From assembly GCA_025054955.1 (NCBI GenBank), contig JANWZE010000050.1, positions 1 to 64,000 of the forward strand: 64,000 bases of DNA, written 5' to 3'. This document shows positions 52,622 to 61,644 of this stretch, one piece after another. The position numbers and the translations under genes were made by a program. Numbering within the stretch: position 1 is the first letter of the stretch; every line of letters starts with the position of its first letter. The notes beneath the pieces were generated by a model. That model saw only the letters and a list, made by a program, of their open reading frames with translations. It had not been told where the DNA came from and did not search any database. This stretch comes from Blastocatellia bacterium (lineage in GTDB: Bacteria; Acidobacteriota; Blastocatellia; HR10; J050).

Positions 52622-53131
52622 TCACAGTAACAATTCGATATGGATGCGCGTTGCTTGCGTCACAATGTCGAAAGACTCGATCACGTCTCCGGTGGAGTCG
52701 AGAATCTCCAATTTCCCCACGCCTCGGTAGTCATCCAATGACAAACTCGGCTCCAGTGACTCGCTCACTCTTATGAGCCCGGTGAAATTGCCTCGCTCGT
52801 CGGACAAAAGTTTCACATAGGTTAATGCAAAACTGCGCATTCCCGTTTTAGTCCACTCTCCATGTCCAGCCGTTGAAGCCCGTGCCCGCGAGGGCGGCAG
52901 AAGCGATGTCTCCACGACATTGCCATCTTGAGTAAACGTGATCAAAGCATTATAAGATTGAAATGACGAGCCTGAGGGAGTTTGCACGGGAGTTACGGTC
53001 ACGACCCATGAGCCTTGGAGATTACTTCCATGCAGGGTTGCGCGTGACTCATTCCCTAGTCCCCAAAGAGCAACCGAACCCAAGATCACCCCAACGGCAA
53101 GCAAATTCGTTGTCAATCTTTTCGTCATCAT
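52622..53131 (-). CDS. exported small protein of unknown function
   Basis: A 169-residue secreted protein with a signal peptide at about residues 1-32. The mature part is beta-rich (LQGSWVVTVTPVQTPSGSSFQSYNALITFTQDGNVVETSLLPPS ... HGEWTKTGMRSFALTYVKLL) and has the look of a lipocalin-like or calycin-type barrel. I do not know a functional name. GAGGAGATCGAGT precedes the start; two ATGs are adjacent. It is on the same strand as the FG-GAP gene but separated by the remnant-containing spacer. Confidence 0.72.
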   Translation of the reverse strand: MMTKRLTTNLLAVGVILGSVALWGLGNESRATLHGSNLQGSWVVTVTPVQTPSGSSFQSYNALITFTQDGNVVETSLLPPSRARASTAGHGEWTKTGMRSFALTYVKLLSDERGNFTGLIRVSESLEPSLSLDDYRGVGKLEILDSTGDVIESFDIVTQATRIHIELLL

Positions 53132-53324
53132 ACTCGATCTCCTCGGGCTTCGCGGTTAGTTCTTCCTCATCCACCTCATTGTTGCCCGCACACGAGCATA
53201 CCCGATTTACCATCTCTGTCAAGCAAGCGCCAGAATGCCGGCTCTGATTTCAGCTTGACTTAGAACCCGGGCTCGTTTTATGCTGCCGGCTCCTGGCCAT
53301 AAAGATTCATTTGGGGAGGGCTAC

Positions 53325-54761
53325 ATGAAGACGCCTGAGATTCGGCATCTCGTCAAATTCGTTTTCGCGGCGGCTATTGTCATTTTGGTTTTAATACCAA
53401 GCCCTACTGGTCCTACTAGTGGGACAAGCGCAGCCCAGAATACGGTGACGCTGGATCAGCTTCGCCAGAACATCTTCATTCCCACCTGTTCAACCACCTC
53501 ATGTCATAGTTCATTGCGGGCGGCCGGCGGGCTTGTGCTTGACGAGTTCAATGCCTACGCCAATCTCGTTGACGTGCTCGCGGAGAATCCGGCGGCCCGC
53601 GCTGCCGGCAAACGCCGCGTCGTCCCGGGAAAACCGCAAGAGAGCTTCCTCTATCAGAAGATCACCGGCCAGCTTGGCCCAGGTGAAGGCGAGCGGATGC
53701 CTCAAGCAGGCACAATCCTACCGCCAGCGCAGGTTGAGATGATCCGTCAATGGATCCTCAACGGGGCGCTGCCCAGCAGCACGAGAGACATCCAACTGCC
53801 GGTGCCTGAGCCAGGCGCTCAAGTCGTGGTGCCACCGTTCCATGTGGAAAGAGAGGTTCAGAGGAACTATTACTTCACGCTCCCGAACACCGAAGAGATG
53901 CGGGTCACGCGCTTCGAAATGCTCTATCCGCCCGGCAGCCACCATTTGAACTTCTTTGCCTATCAAGGCGGTCTGCCTAATGGACCTCCACCGGATGGCA
54001 CGTTCGAGGAAGGGTTCAACCCTGTTCCTTTTGCCAACTGGGCGCTGCGCGCCGGCAACCAACGTATCCACATGATCTGGGACCTCCCGCCGGGTGTGGC
54101 TTTCAAGTTTGATCCGCTGCAAAAGGTGCTGGCGCAGATTCATTTCGTGAACACCGGACCGCAAACGGCGCCTATCGGCGGCATGGCTGTGATCAATCTT
54201 CACGCCGCCTACGATCCTTCCACTGCTCCCATTACGATGGGCACGATGTTCGGCCAGAATAATCGTCTGGTTCTGCCGCCGCGTTCCACCACCATGTGGG
54301 ACTTCGGCGTCACCTTCGACTTTTTCGGCATTGAAGAGCCGGTCAAAATCGCCGCTGCCACTGGTCACTTTCACTGGCGAGGCAAGACATTCGAAATCCG
54401 TTTGTGGGATGGTCGCAATAAAGATGCAGTCGGCGCTCCTGTTGGATGTAATGGGTGCGTCCAAGGACAAAACACCTCTTCGACTGAGTTTGACCGGATG
54501 GGTATCCAGAACCGCATCTACTACAGCGACAACTGGGACGATCCGCCGTTTGTGACCTATAACGACCGCGAAATTGTCGTTCCGCCTGGCTGGGGGATTG
54601 TCTACCGCGCGACCTATGTGAACAATACCAACCGAACGATCTTTTTCGGTCCGCAAGTAGAAACTCAGGAACACGGAAACGTCTTCATCTACTTTTATCC
54701 AGGGCCAGATGATGGGCGCACATTGTGGTTCCCTCTACCTTCCCAGAGCGGAAAACGGTAG
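53325..54761 (+). CDS. PSCyt1-type cytochrome fused to PHM-like copper domain
   Basis: A 478-residue exported protein. After a signal segment (about 10-30) lies a haem-binding region of the Planctomycete cytochrome C-like type: C55-x4-C60-H61 (CSTTSCHSS), then PGKPQESFLYQKITGQLGPGEGERMP. From about 190 on, the pattern YPPGSHHLNFFAY, ATGHFHWRGKTFEIRLWDG and VPPGWGIVYRATYVNNTNRT resembles peptidylglycine alpha-hydroxylating monooxygenase-like copper type II domains, with His pairs as possible copper ligands. An extracellular redox enzyme is inferred. GGGGAGGGCTAC precedes the ATG at 53325. It stands alone on the plus strand. Confidence 0.75.
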   Translation: MKTPEIRHLVKFVFAAAIVILVLIPSPTGPTSGTSAAQNTVTLDQLRQNIFIPTCSTTSCHSSLRAAGGLVLDEFNAYANLVDVLAENPAARAAGKRRVVPGKPQESFLYQKITGQLGPGEGERMPQAGTILPPAQVEMIRQWILNGALPSSTRDIQLPVPEPGAQVVVPPFHVEREVQRNYYFTLPNTEEMRVTRFEMLYPPGSHHLNFFAYQGGLPNGPPPDGTFEEGFNPVPFANWALRAGNQRIHMIWDLPPGVAFKFDPLQKVLAQIHFVNTGPQTAPIGGMAVINLHAAYDPSTAPITMGTMFGQNNRLVLPPRSTTMWDFGVTFDFFGIEEPVKIAAATGHFHWRGKTFEIRLWDGRNKDAVGAPVGCNGCVQGQNTSSTEFDRMGIQNRIYYSDNWDDPPFVTYNDREIVVPPGWGIVYRATYVNNTNRTIFFGPQVETQEHGNVFIYFYPGPDDGRTLWFPLPSQSGKR

Positions 54762-54785
54762 CGATCTTTGAAACGAGGAATCTCT

Positions 54786-54854
54786 TAGAGCAGTTTGCGA
54801 ATGAGACTCTGCTGGGCGTACGCCCCAGGATAAGCTCACTCGCAAACCGCTCTA
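54786..54854. repeat. 69-bp palindromic element
   Basis: TAGAGCAGTTTGCGAATGAG on the left and CTCACTCGCAAACCGCTCTA on the right form inverted arms with two mismatches. The centre contains the palindrome GGGCGTACGCCC. A half copy is present at 43596-43633. Non-coding. Confidence 0.85.
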
Positions 54855-54870
54855 TTGGTATTATGCCGCT

Positions 54871-54976
54871 GGCTCCTGCCTCACATAGGGCCTTTCTTCG
54901 GACGATTAGTATTATGCCCCTGGCTTCTGGCTCCTGAATCCTGACTCCTGGCTCCTGCCTCACATAGGGCCTTTCT
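54871..54976. repeat. direct repeat, 27-bp identity, period 79
   Basis: The block GGCTCCTGCCTCACATAGGG plus seven further bases is identical at 54871-54897 and 54950-54976. A shorter related TATTATGCC..CTGGCT block precedes each. Probably a degenerate intergenic repeat array. Confidence 0.75.
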
Positions 54977-55017
54977 CCAGACCTCTTGGTATCACTCACA
55001 CGTTTTCAACGGCTGGG

Positions 55018-56601
55018 CTATTGACGGCTCACGTCCATATCGGGCGTTGAAGTGACAGGCTGCCTGTGAGCGAGTGCTTTGAGCCGAAGCTGTGACTGGC
55101 GGGCCAGCTCTTTATCTTCCTCGTCCAGCCCTAGCAACCAGAGCATTCCGCCATACGCAACAAGGTAGCCCAACCCCAGCGCCAGCAGCGCGAGATATTT
55201 GTTCGCCGGCAAAAATGGATGCAGCGCCAGAGCCACACCGATAGCGAGCGCGCCGGCGGCCAGCACTTTCAAGTACCCTCGCTGCACCGGGTGCAGGTTC
55301 ATGTCGAAATAGGCAATGGAGGCGGCCAGGATGTTCGACACAAAAACGGAACCGGTAAATCCCCATGCGGCGCCGATCAGACCAAACTGTGGCACAAGCC
55401 AGATGTTCAATCCCAGCGTGACCAACCCACCTATAATGCGAATGACCAAAGAAACCTTGGGGCGCCCGGCCATGATCAGCGCCGTTTCTGACGGCCCGAC
55501 AGCATAACTGAAACAGACAGCCGCAGCCACCACACTCAACGCCGTAGCCGCCGGCATGAATTGTTCGCCTAACACAGGAATGACCACGCCGGGGAAGACA
55601 ATCAACAGGGCGAAAATCGGAATGGAGAGCAGCATCGTCCATTTGGTGATCGTCTGAAATGCGTGTCGCAGTTCATCCAATCTGCCTTCGGCGTGAAGCC
55701 GAGGCACATGCGGCGAGTAGGCTTTCTCAAACGCATCGGCAATCAGCGTATTGAGCGTGGCCATGCGTAGCGTGAACATGTACAGCGTGATCTCCAGCGG
55801 ATTGCGGAACATGCCGAGTAACAATACATCGGCGCGCCGAGTCGCCTTGCTGATGAAGTTGCGTAGCACCAGCGGCCAACAGTAGTTGATGAACTCGCGA
55901 AACTGGAATATGGGCTTGACACCTTTCAGTCGGCTGCGCAGCGTGGCTGTGTAGTAGTAGTAAGCAGCGACGGTTGCTGCAACCGTCGAGATGACATAGG
56001 CCAGGATCAAGCCTTCCAGTTTGAAGCCAGCCAGAAATAGCAGTAGCGCCATCCCGACTTTCGTTCCCGGCTCGATGACGCTGCGCACGTAGGTTTGTGC
56101 CTTGAAGTGTTTGAGTCCCACCAGTGTACGTACCCAGATGCCCGACAGGGCCGAGAGCGGCACGGTCAGCGCCAACCACTGAAGGACCACCACAAGGCGT
56201 GCCTTGTTAGCGAAGAAGCGCTCAACCAGCGGCTGGGCGGCCAGAAACAGACCGAGGCCCAACAGCACGCCGAGCGAGACACTCAACACGCCGGCCGTCC
56301 AGATGATGCCTTTCAATTTCGGCGTCTCTTTTTTGTAGAGCGCAACATAGCGAATCAGGCCGTTGCCGAATCCCAAATTGAATATCAAGGAACCAAGCTG
56401 GCAGATGGTCAGTCCCAGGAGAAACAGACCGAAGACGCGCAGACCATACAGTTTGGCAATCCCGACGGTGAAGGCGAAGCCAAACAGCTTATCGAGAATG
56501 TTACCAAGAAAAACAATGCCGCTATCTCGTCCGATTCGAGCGAGCCGGCTTCGATTGGTTTTTGCTTCAGCGTCTGTGACCACGGCCAGGGCAATGCTCA
56601 C
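55018..56601 (-). CDS. Wzx-type polysaccharide/lipid flippase (MVF/MOP superfamily)
   Basis: A 527-residue integral membrane protein with about 14 hydrophobic segments, typical of MOP-superfamily oligosaccharide-lipid flippases. The opening GIVFLGNILDKLFGFAFTVGIAKLYG and the second half RPKVSLVIRIIGGLVTLGLNIWLVPQFGLIGAAWGFTGS are characteristic. It would move lipid-linked sugars across the cytoplasmic membrane. Placed between the cytochrome/PHM-like gene and phosphodiesterase paralogue 5 on the minus strand, it supports a glycan or glycolipid export function for the region. No Wzy/Wzz gene is visible. Confidence 0.88.
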   Translation of the reverse strand: MSIALAVVTDAEAKTNRSRLARIGRDSGIVFLGNILDKLFGFAFTVGIAKLYGLRVFGLFLLGLTICQLGSLIFNLGFGNGLIRYVALYKKETPKLKGIIWTAGVLSVSLGVLLGLGLFLAAQPLVERFFANKARLVVVLQWLALTVPLSALSGIWVRTLVGLKHFKAQTYVRSVIEPGTKVGMALLLFLAGFKLEGLILAYVISTVAATVAAYYYYTATLRSRLKGVKPIFQFREFINYCWPLVLRNFISKATRRADVLLLGMFRNPLEITLYMFTLRMATLNTLIADAFEKAYSPHVPRLHAEGRLDELRHAFQTITKWTMLLSIPIFALLIVFPGVVIPVLGEQFMPAATALSVVAAAVCFSYAVGPSETALIMAGRPKVSLVIRIIGGLVTLGLNIWLVPQFGLIGAAWGFTGSVFVSNILAASIAYFDMNLHPVQRGYLKVLAAGALAIGVALALHPFLPANKYLALLALGLGYLVAYGGMLWLLGLDEEDKELARQSQLRLKALAHRQPVTSTPDMDVSRQ

Positions 56602-56681
56602 GCTTGAGGTTGGCGTTCGGCTGCCAGCGGGCGATTATAGTTGAGGCTGTTGCGTCCTGTACAGGCTCAGTGGTGTCATGC

Positions 56682-58340
56682 TCACTCGAAGTATCCGAGT
56701 TCCCGCAGTCGCTGCTCGATCAGCTCGTCGTCATGCTGAGCAAACGTGATGGCGTCGGCTTCGCCCGCCGGTTCTCCATACGTGATCGGATGCTGTGTGA
56801 TGAATGCCGGCTCAAACATGTCGGTCAGCACTTGTCCATCCATATCTTGTGGGACCGGCAAGCCCATCGCATACAGGATGGTTGGCGCCATATCAATGAG
56901 TCGTGCGCCGCTGAGCCACGCGCCGCGTCGCACGCCTGGCCCAACGGCCAATAAGATGCCCTTGCTGTCGTGATCGCCGGGCAATCGTTTGACCGCATAA
57001 AGCTCGTTCAATCGGTGCGGATGTAGCGCGCTGCTAGTGGAAAAATTCAATCGCGGATCAGCATTCAATGTGGCTTCCTCCAGGATGATGTCTGCCGCCT
57101 GAGGCAGGTAAGGCCCGTGATAGACGTCTTCACGTCGGTGCACGCCCGTGTAAATCGGCGCGCCCGTGAGCGGGTCGCGCACGGCGAGCAGCTTGCGAAT
57201 GATCTGTTCGCGCAGTGATTCATACTCACTGGGGTTGACAATGCCGGCAGGTTCGCGTCCGCGTAGATTGAGGCGAATTCCTAGTCCATTCAGATAGAAT
57301 GCCCGCGTCCGCGCCCAGTCAATGATTTTCAAGCGCCAACTGAGGCCTTTGATTTTGCGGGTGGTCTGGTCTGTAGGAGTCAATGAGAGCGCGCTGCTGA
57401 ACCAACGAGCTAACCCGTACACACGTGACTGCCGTCGCACATAGCGAATGACCTGTTGAATCGGCGACAACTTAGCGCCGCGCACCAGCGCTAACCAATC
57501 TTGCTGCCACAGCCAGTGGTTGATCAGAAACCGGCGATAGAATCCATTGGCGCCGTGATCGGAGACGATGAACAACATTGTTTGGTCATCCAGCAGTTCC
57601 AGTTGCGCCCGCAGGATGTCATCCAGGTGTGTGTACATGTCGCCGAGCAAGTGACCGAACTGTCGCGCCGAGGCCTCATCACGCAACGGATGATTGGGCA
57701 TGACATCATCCATCACCCAGTGATGAACGCGGTCAGGCGCCGTGAACACACCGACCATCAGGTCCGGCCTGACCTTCTGTTGAACGTAGCGAATTGCTTG
57801 CCAGCGCATCTCGATGTATTCGGCGAGGTGCTCGACGAACCACTGCTTTTTCACCTCCCGATGACGGCGCACCGGGGGCATCTCGATTTCGTACCCGGGG
57901 CAGGCTGTGAGCAGTTCGGCAGCGAACGCTGGAGGAAACGTAGCCCCGCGCAGGCTCGGCGCATCCATGCCGGCGACCAGCACGCCGTTGACGGGGCGCG
58001 GTGGGTAGGTATAAGGCATATTGACGACGGCAACGCGCTTGCCGGCCTCGCTGACCAGTTCCCATAAGGTGCGCGCGCGAACAGAACCGCCATTATTGAG
58101 CGTGACTTTATAATCGCCTGGCACGAGTGAAAAGAATCCGAAGACGCCTGTCTTGCCGGGATTCTTGCCAGTCATGAAAGCGCTCCAGCCAGCAGCACTG
58201 TTGGGCGGCAACGTCGAGTGCAACGTACCGCGCGCGCCCCGCCGCATGAGAGCAGCCAGTGTCGGTAATCGTCCTTGTGCAACCAGCGGGTCAATGAGAC
58301 GAAATGTCGCGCCGTCCAGACCGATGACAATGACTTTCAC
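56682..58340 (-). CDS. alkaline-phosphatase-superfamily phosphodiesterase, paralogue 5
   Basis: A 552-residue paralogue starting at GTG 58340 (read as MKVIVIGLDGATF, Asp9), which matches the start of the other copies; an ATG at 58418 would add a 26-residue unrelated leader. Ser48 in PPNSAAGW is at the nucleophile position, followed by TGKNPGKTGVFGFF. FTAPDRVHHWVMDD and VSDHGANGFYRRF are further metal motifs. It ends RLRELGYFE. It is divergently transcribed from the acyl carrier protein gene, with about 170 bp between, and may share control with the fatty-acid cassette. Confidence 0.87.
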   Translation of the reverse strand: MKVIVIGLDGATFRLIDPLVAQGRLPTLAALMRRGARGTLHSTLPPNSAAGWSAFMTGKNPGKTGVFGFFSLVPGDYKVTLNNGGSVRARTLWELVSEAGKRVAVVNMPYTYPPRPVNGVLVAGMDAPSLRGATFPPAFAAELLTACPGYEIEMPPVRRHREVKKQWFVEHLAEYIEMRWQAIRYVQQKVRPDLMVGVFTAPDRVHHWVMDDVMPNHPLRDEASARQFGHLLGDMYTHLDDILRAQLELLDDQTMLFIVSDHGANGFYRRFLINHWLWQQDWLALVRGAKLSPIQQVIRYVRRQSRVYGLARWFSSALSLTPTDQTTRKIKGLSWRLKIIDWARTRAFYLNGLGIRLNLRGREPAGIVNPSEYESLREQIIRKLLAVRDPLTGAPIYTGVHRREDVYHGPYLPQAADIILEEATLNADPRLNFSTSSALHPHRLNELYAVKRLPGDHDSKGILLAVGPGVRRGAWLSGARLIDMAPTILYAMGLPVPQDMDGQVLTDMFEPAFITQHPITYGEPAGEADAITFAQHDDELIEQRLRELGYFE

Positions 58341-58513
58341 TGTGACCTTGAGCGAGCGTGATCGAGATTCGCCTGTTAATCGAAGCCAGATTAAACTGTG
58401 GCCGTTTGAATCTGTCAAGCTTGGTTGACAGCGGCCAATGAGCTGACAATAATAACGCCGCCAAGAGAGCGAGAAATTGAACGTGGTAGTGGCAACATAA
58501 GGAAGGTAGCAGT

Positions 58514-58774
58514 ATGAGTGACGTATTGACGCGATTCAGCCGAATGGTCGCCGAGCTGAAGGGAATTGATCCGAGTTCGATCAGCGCCGAATCGCGGTTG
58601 GTCGAAGATTTGGGGGCGGATTCGATTGATTTGGTGGAATTGATGCTTGATGCCGAACGCGAGTTTGGCATTGACATTGGCAAGCAGCAGGCACAATCGC
58701 TGCACACGATCGGCGCCATTGTCGAGTACATCGAAGCTGCCTTGGCGAAACAGGCCGGTTCACCAAGCACATAG
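58514..58774 (+). CDS. acyl carrier protein
   Basis: An 86-residue acyl carrier protein. The phosphopantetheine attachment Ser37 lies in EDLGADSIDLVELML, and the three-helix length is normal. It would carry acyl chains as thioesters for the two KAS III enzymes encoded directly downstream. AAGGAAGGTAGCAGT precedes the ATG. It begins a plus-strand run of five genes (58514-62372). A dedicated ACP next to KAS III enzymes, rather than next to fabF/fabG, suggests a specialised acyl pathway and not the main fatty acid synthase. Confidence 0.95.
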   Translation: MSDVLTRFSRMVAELKGIDPSSISAESRLVEDLGADSIDLVELMLDAEREFGIDIGKQQAQSLHTIGAIVEYIEAALAKQAGSPST

Positions 58775-58782
58775 GAATTTGT

Positions 58783-59778
58783 ATGAAGCTATTGACGGTC
58801 GGCATTACGGGTCTTGGCGCGTGCGTGCCCGACAGGGTATTGACCAATGCTGACCTTGAGGCAATGGTTGACACGACGGACGAATGGATTCGCACGCGCA
58901 CCGGCATCCGTGAGCGGCGGATTTGCACGGAAGCTGAAGCCACCTCTGATCTGGCGCTGAAAGCGGCGCAGCAAGCCTTGGCCTCAGCCGGCGTCAAGCC
59001 GGAAGAACTCGACCTGATCGTTCATGCAACGATGACACCGGATCGGTTGTGGCCTTCAACTGGCTCAACCGTGCAAGGCCGATTGGGCGCCGTGAACGCC
59101 GGCGCGTTTGATGTGAATGCGGCCTGTTCCGGTTTCATTTATGCACTGGCCGTTGGCGCGCAGATGGTGCGGACAGGACTCTATCGCAAAGTGCTCGTCA
59201 TTGGCGCCGATGTCGTCACCAAATTCCTAGACTACACCGACCGGCAGATTTGTGTGCTGTTTGGCGATGGCGCCGGCGCTGTGTTGCTGGAGCCTGTGCC
59301 TGAACAAGACGAAGGCCTCATCTCATTCTTTCTGGGCAGCGACGGCACGCGCAGCCAGGTGATGTACATCCCGGCTGGCGGCAGCCGGATTCCACCGAGT
59401 CATCATGCGCTGGATGAAAAACTCAACTTTCCAGTGATGGACGGCTTCGAGACGTTTCAGTTTGCCACGTGGGCGATGATGGACTCCATTCAAAAAGCGT
59501 TGGCTCACTCGCCCTACCAGATTCAGGACGTGAATCTGATCGTGCCGCATCAAGCCAACATTCGGATCATCCAAACGGCAGCGCGATGGCTCAGCGTGCC
59601 GATGGAGAAATTTTCGGTGACGATTGATCGTTATGGCAATACGGTGGCTGCATCCATTCCGCTCAGTTTGTATGATGAGGTCCGGGCAGGACGGCTGCAG
59701 CGGGGGGATTTGGTGGCGTTAACGTCGTTTGGCGCAGGCCTGACCTGGGCCAGTGCGCTGCTGCGCTGGACGATATAG
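58783..59778 (+). CDS. fabH: beta-ketoacyl-ACP synthase III, paralogue 1
   Basis: A 331-residue KAS III. The catalytic triad is visible: Cys115 (NAACSGFIYAL), His256 (VPHQANIRI) and Asn286 (RYGNTVAAS). The DGAGAVLLE and C-terminal LVALTSFGAGLTWASALLRW motifs are standard. It condenses an acyl-CoA starter with malonyl-ACP, and homologues also make other ketides or esters. It starts 8 bases after the ACP stop. The next gene is a close paralogue. The sequence TGGACGATATAGCA is repeated across the stop codon, a small tandem duplication. Confidence 0.93.
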   Translation: MKLLTVGITGLGACVPDRVLTNADLEAMVDTTDEWIRTRTGIRERRICTEAEATSDLALKAAQQALASAGVKPEELDLIVHATMTPDRLWPSTGSTVQGRLGAVNAGAFDVNAACSGFIYALAVGAQMVRTGLYRKVLVIGADVVTKFLDYTDRQICVLFGDGAGAVLLEPVPEQDEGLISFFLGSDGTRSQVMYIPAGGSRIPPSHHALDEKLNFPVMDGFETFQFATWAMMDSIQKALAHSPYQIQDVNLIVPHQANIRIIQTAARWLSVPMEKFSVTIDRYGNTVAASIPLSLYDEVRAGRLQRGDLVALTSFGAGLTWASALLRWTI

Positions 59779-59821
59779 CATGGACGATATAGCATGAACT
59801 TATCATGCTTGGGGAGATTAG

Positions 59822-60814
59822 ATGGAAGTGCGAACAGTGGGCATTACAGGTATTGGAGCTTATGTCCCGGAGAAGGTCGTCACTAATGCCGATCTAGAGC
59901 CGCTCCTCCAGACAACGGATGCGTGGATTCGCCAGCGCATGGGGGTGATGGAGCGACGGGTATGCACCGAAGAGCAAGCCACGTCTGACTTGGCCGTGCC
60001 TGCCGCGCAAATGGCTTTGGAGGCGGCTGGCTTGAAACCAGTAGACGTGGAGATGATCATTAATGCCACTATGACCCCAGATCGTTTATGGCCCTCGGCG
60101 GGATCAACGATTCAAGGGAGATTGGGAGCTGTCAACGCGGCGGCCTGTGATATCAATGCAGCCTGCTCCGGCTTTGTTTATGCGCTGGCAGTGGGAACGC
60201 AAATGGTGCGCGCAGGGCTCTATCGCAAGGTGTTGGTCATCGGGGCTGATGCTATCTCCAAGTTTCTCAGAGGCAAGAACCCGAATGGCGCGCTATTTGG
60301 GGATGGAGCCGGCGCCGTCGTATTGGAGCCGATCCGGGCCGAGGAAGAAGGAATTATTGATTTTGTCTTGCACAGCGATGGCAGCCGAGGTGACATTCTC
60401 CAGTTACCGGCTGGTGGCAGCCGGCTACCCTCCAGCCACCGCACGTTGGATGAGGGCTTGAACAGCCCAGTGATGGATGGCTATGACACCTTCGAATTCG
60501 CTGCGACTGCTGTCATGGACTCAATTGAAAAAGTGCTGGCCAAAACGTCATACACAATCAATGATGTGGACCTGATCGTTCCTCACCAAGCCAACCAGCG
60601 ATTGTTTCGTCCCGTGGCCAAGTGGCTGGGCGTGCCAGTAGAGAAGTTCTTTGTCAACATTGAGCGGTATGGTAATACTGTGGCGGGGTCCGTGCCCATC
60701 GCGTTATATGAAGCGGTTCAGCAAGGGCGATTGAAACGAGGTGATTTGGTGGTATTGTCGGCCTTCGGCGCTGGTCTGACGTGGGCGGGTGCAGCGGTGC
60801 GGTGGACTATGTGA
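59822..60814 (+). CDS. fabH: beta-ketoacyl-ACP synthase III, paralogue 2
   Basis: A 330-residue KAS III, clearly a duplicate of the preceding gene (shared NATMTPDRLWPS.GST.QGRLGAVNA core). Cys115, His255 and Asn285 are all retained, so both copies should be active. The two differ most around residues 146-160 (KFLDYTDRQICV versus KFLRGKNPNGA), near the acyl-binding/dimer region, which may alter starter choice. The gene lies 43 bp after paralogue 1 in the same run. Confidence 0.93.
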   Translation: MEVRTVGITGIGAYVPEKVVTNADLEPLLQTTDAWIRQRMGVMERRVCTEEQATSDLAVPAAQMALEAAGLKPVDVEMIINATMTPDRLWPSAGSTIQGRLGAVNAAACDINAACSGFVYALAVGTQMVRAGLYRKVLVIGADAISKFLRGKNPNGALFGDGAGAVVLEPIRAEEEGIIDFVLHSDGSRGDILQLPAGGSRLPSSHRTLDEGLNSPVMDGYDTFEFAATAVMDSIEKVLAKTSYTINDVDLIVPHQANQRLFRPVAKWLGVPVEKFFVNIERYGNTVAGSVPIALYEAVQQGRLKRGDLVVLSAFGAGLTWAGAAVRWTM

Positions 60815-60903
60815 TTGCCAATGGCGAAGTGTTGGCTCAGTGGCTCAGTTCAGTGGTGGGAACCCCTTGACGCTGCGAGTTCAAATCTTCAACTCATGAG
60901 ATC

Positions 60904-61644
60904 ATGAAACAGTTCATTCACAAAACAGCGCGTTTGGGCGTCAGTCCCACACTTGGTTGTGGCGTGGTCATTGAAGAGAACGTAGAAATTGGCGATCACG
61001 TTACCATCGGCCATAACGCGGTCATTCAAGCTGGGACGCACATCGGCGCAGGCACCATCATCGAGGCTGGGGCGATCATTGGTCGTCAGCCTCGACCGAG
61101 TGCCATGACCAGTCGCCCGGTCTCTTTGCAGCCTGGCGCTGTCATCGGCCAGAACTGTCGCATCGGGGCCAACGCCGTAGTGTACGCCGGGGTTCAAATG
61201 GAAGAAGGGGTACTCATAGGCGATCTAGCCTACGTGCGTGAACACACGCGCTTGGGCCGCTATGTCACAATGGGAGCGTTTACCTGGTGCGGTTACATCA
61301 CAGTCGGCGATTATACGAAGATTCAAGGAGCGTGTGGTTTGGTGGGCGTTTACGAGGATCGTGTCTTCCTCGGTCCTCTGGTGGTGGCATTGGATGATCC
61401 AACGATGGACCGACACCCGCCAACGGAATTCGTCGGGCCTCATGTCAAGCGCGGGGCGCGCATTGGTGGCGGGGCAGTATTGTTTCCAGGCATCACGGTG
61501 GGTGTGAACGCGGTGGTAGCTGCTGGCGCAGTGGTGATGCGAGATGTGCCAGACCGGAAACTGGTCGCCGGCAATCCGGCCAAGGTGATTATGGATGTGC
61601 CGGAAGATCAGCATATCCCAGAGGCATCAGAGACGGTGGAATGA
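60904..61644 (+). CDS. left-handed beta-helix (hexapeptide) acyltransferase
   Basis: A 246-residue protein with many imperfect hexapeptide repeats ([LIV]-G-x4), forming a left-handed beta-helix: [27 protein letters not shown] near the start, and [26 protein letters not shown], the typical end of acetyl/acyl-transferases. It could use acyl-ACP, as LpxA/LpxD do, or acetyl-CoA on a sugar. With the ACP and KAS III genes directly upstream, an acyl-ACP donor is plausible. Its stop overlaps the start of the GT2 gene (ATGA). Confidence 0.88.
   Translation: MKQFIHKTARLGVSPTLGCGVVIEENVEIGDHVTIGHNAVIQAGTHIGAGTIIEAGAIIGRQPRPSAMTSRPVSLQPGAVIGQNCRIGANAVVYAGVQMEEGVLIGDLAYVREHTRLGRYVTMGAFTWCGYITVGDYTKIQGACGLVGVYEDRVFLGPLVVALDDPTMDRHPPTEFVGPHVKRGARIGGGAVLFPGITVGVNAVVAAGAVVMRDVPDRKLVAGNPAKVIMDVPEDQHIPEASETVE

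Noticed and set aside
53718-54674. 318-codon minus-strand frame
   Set aside because: Entirely opposite the cytochrome/PHM-like gene, whose plus-strand frame has clear motifs and a signal segment.
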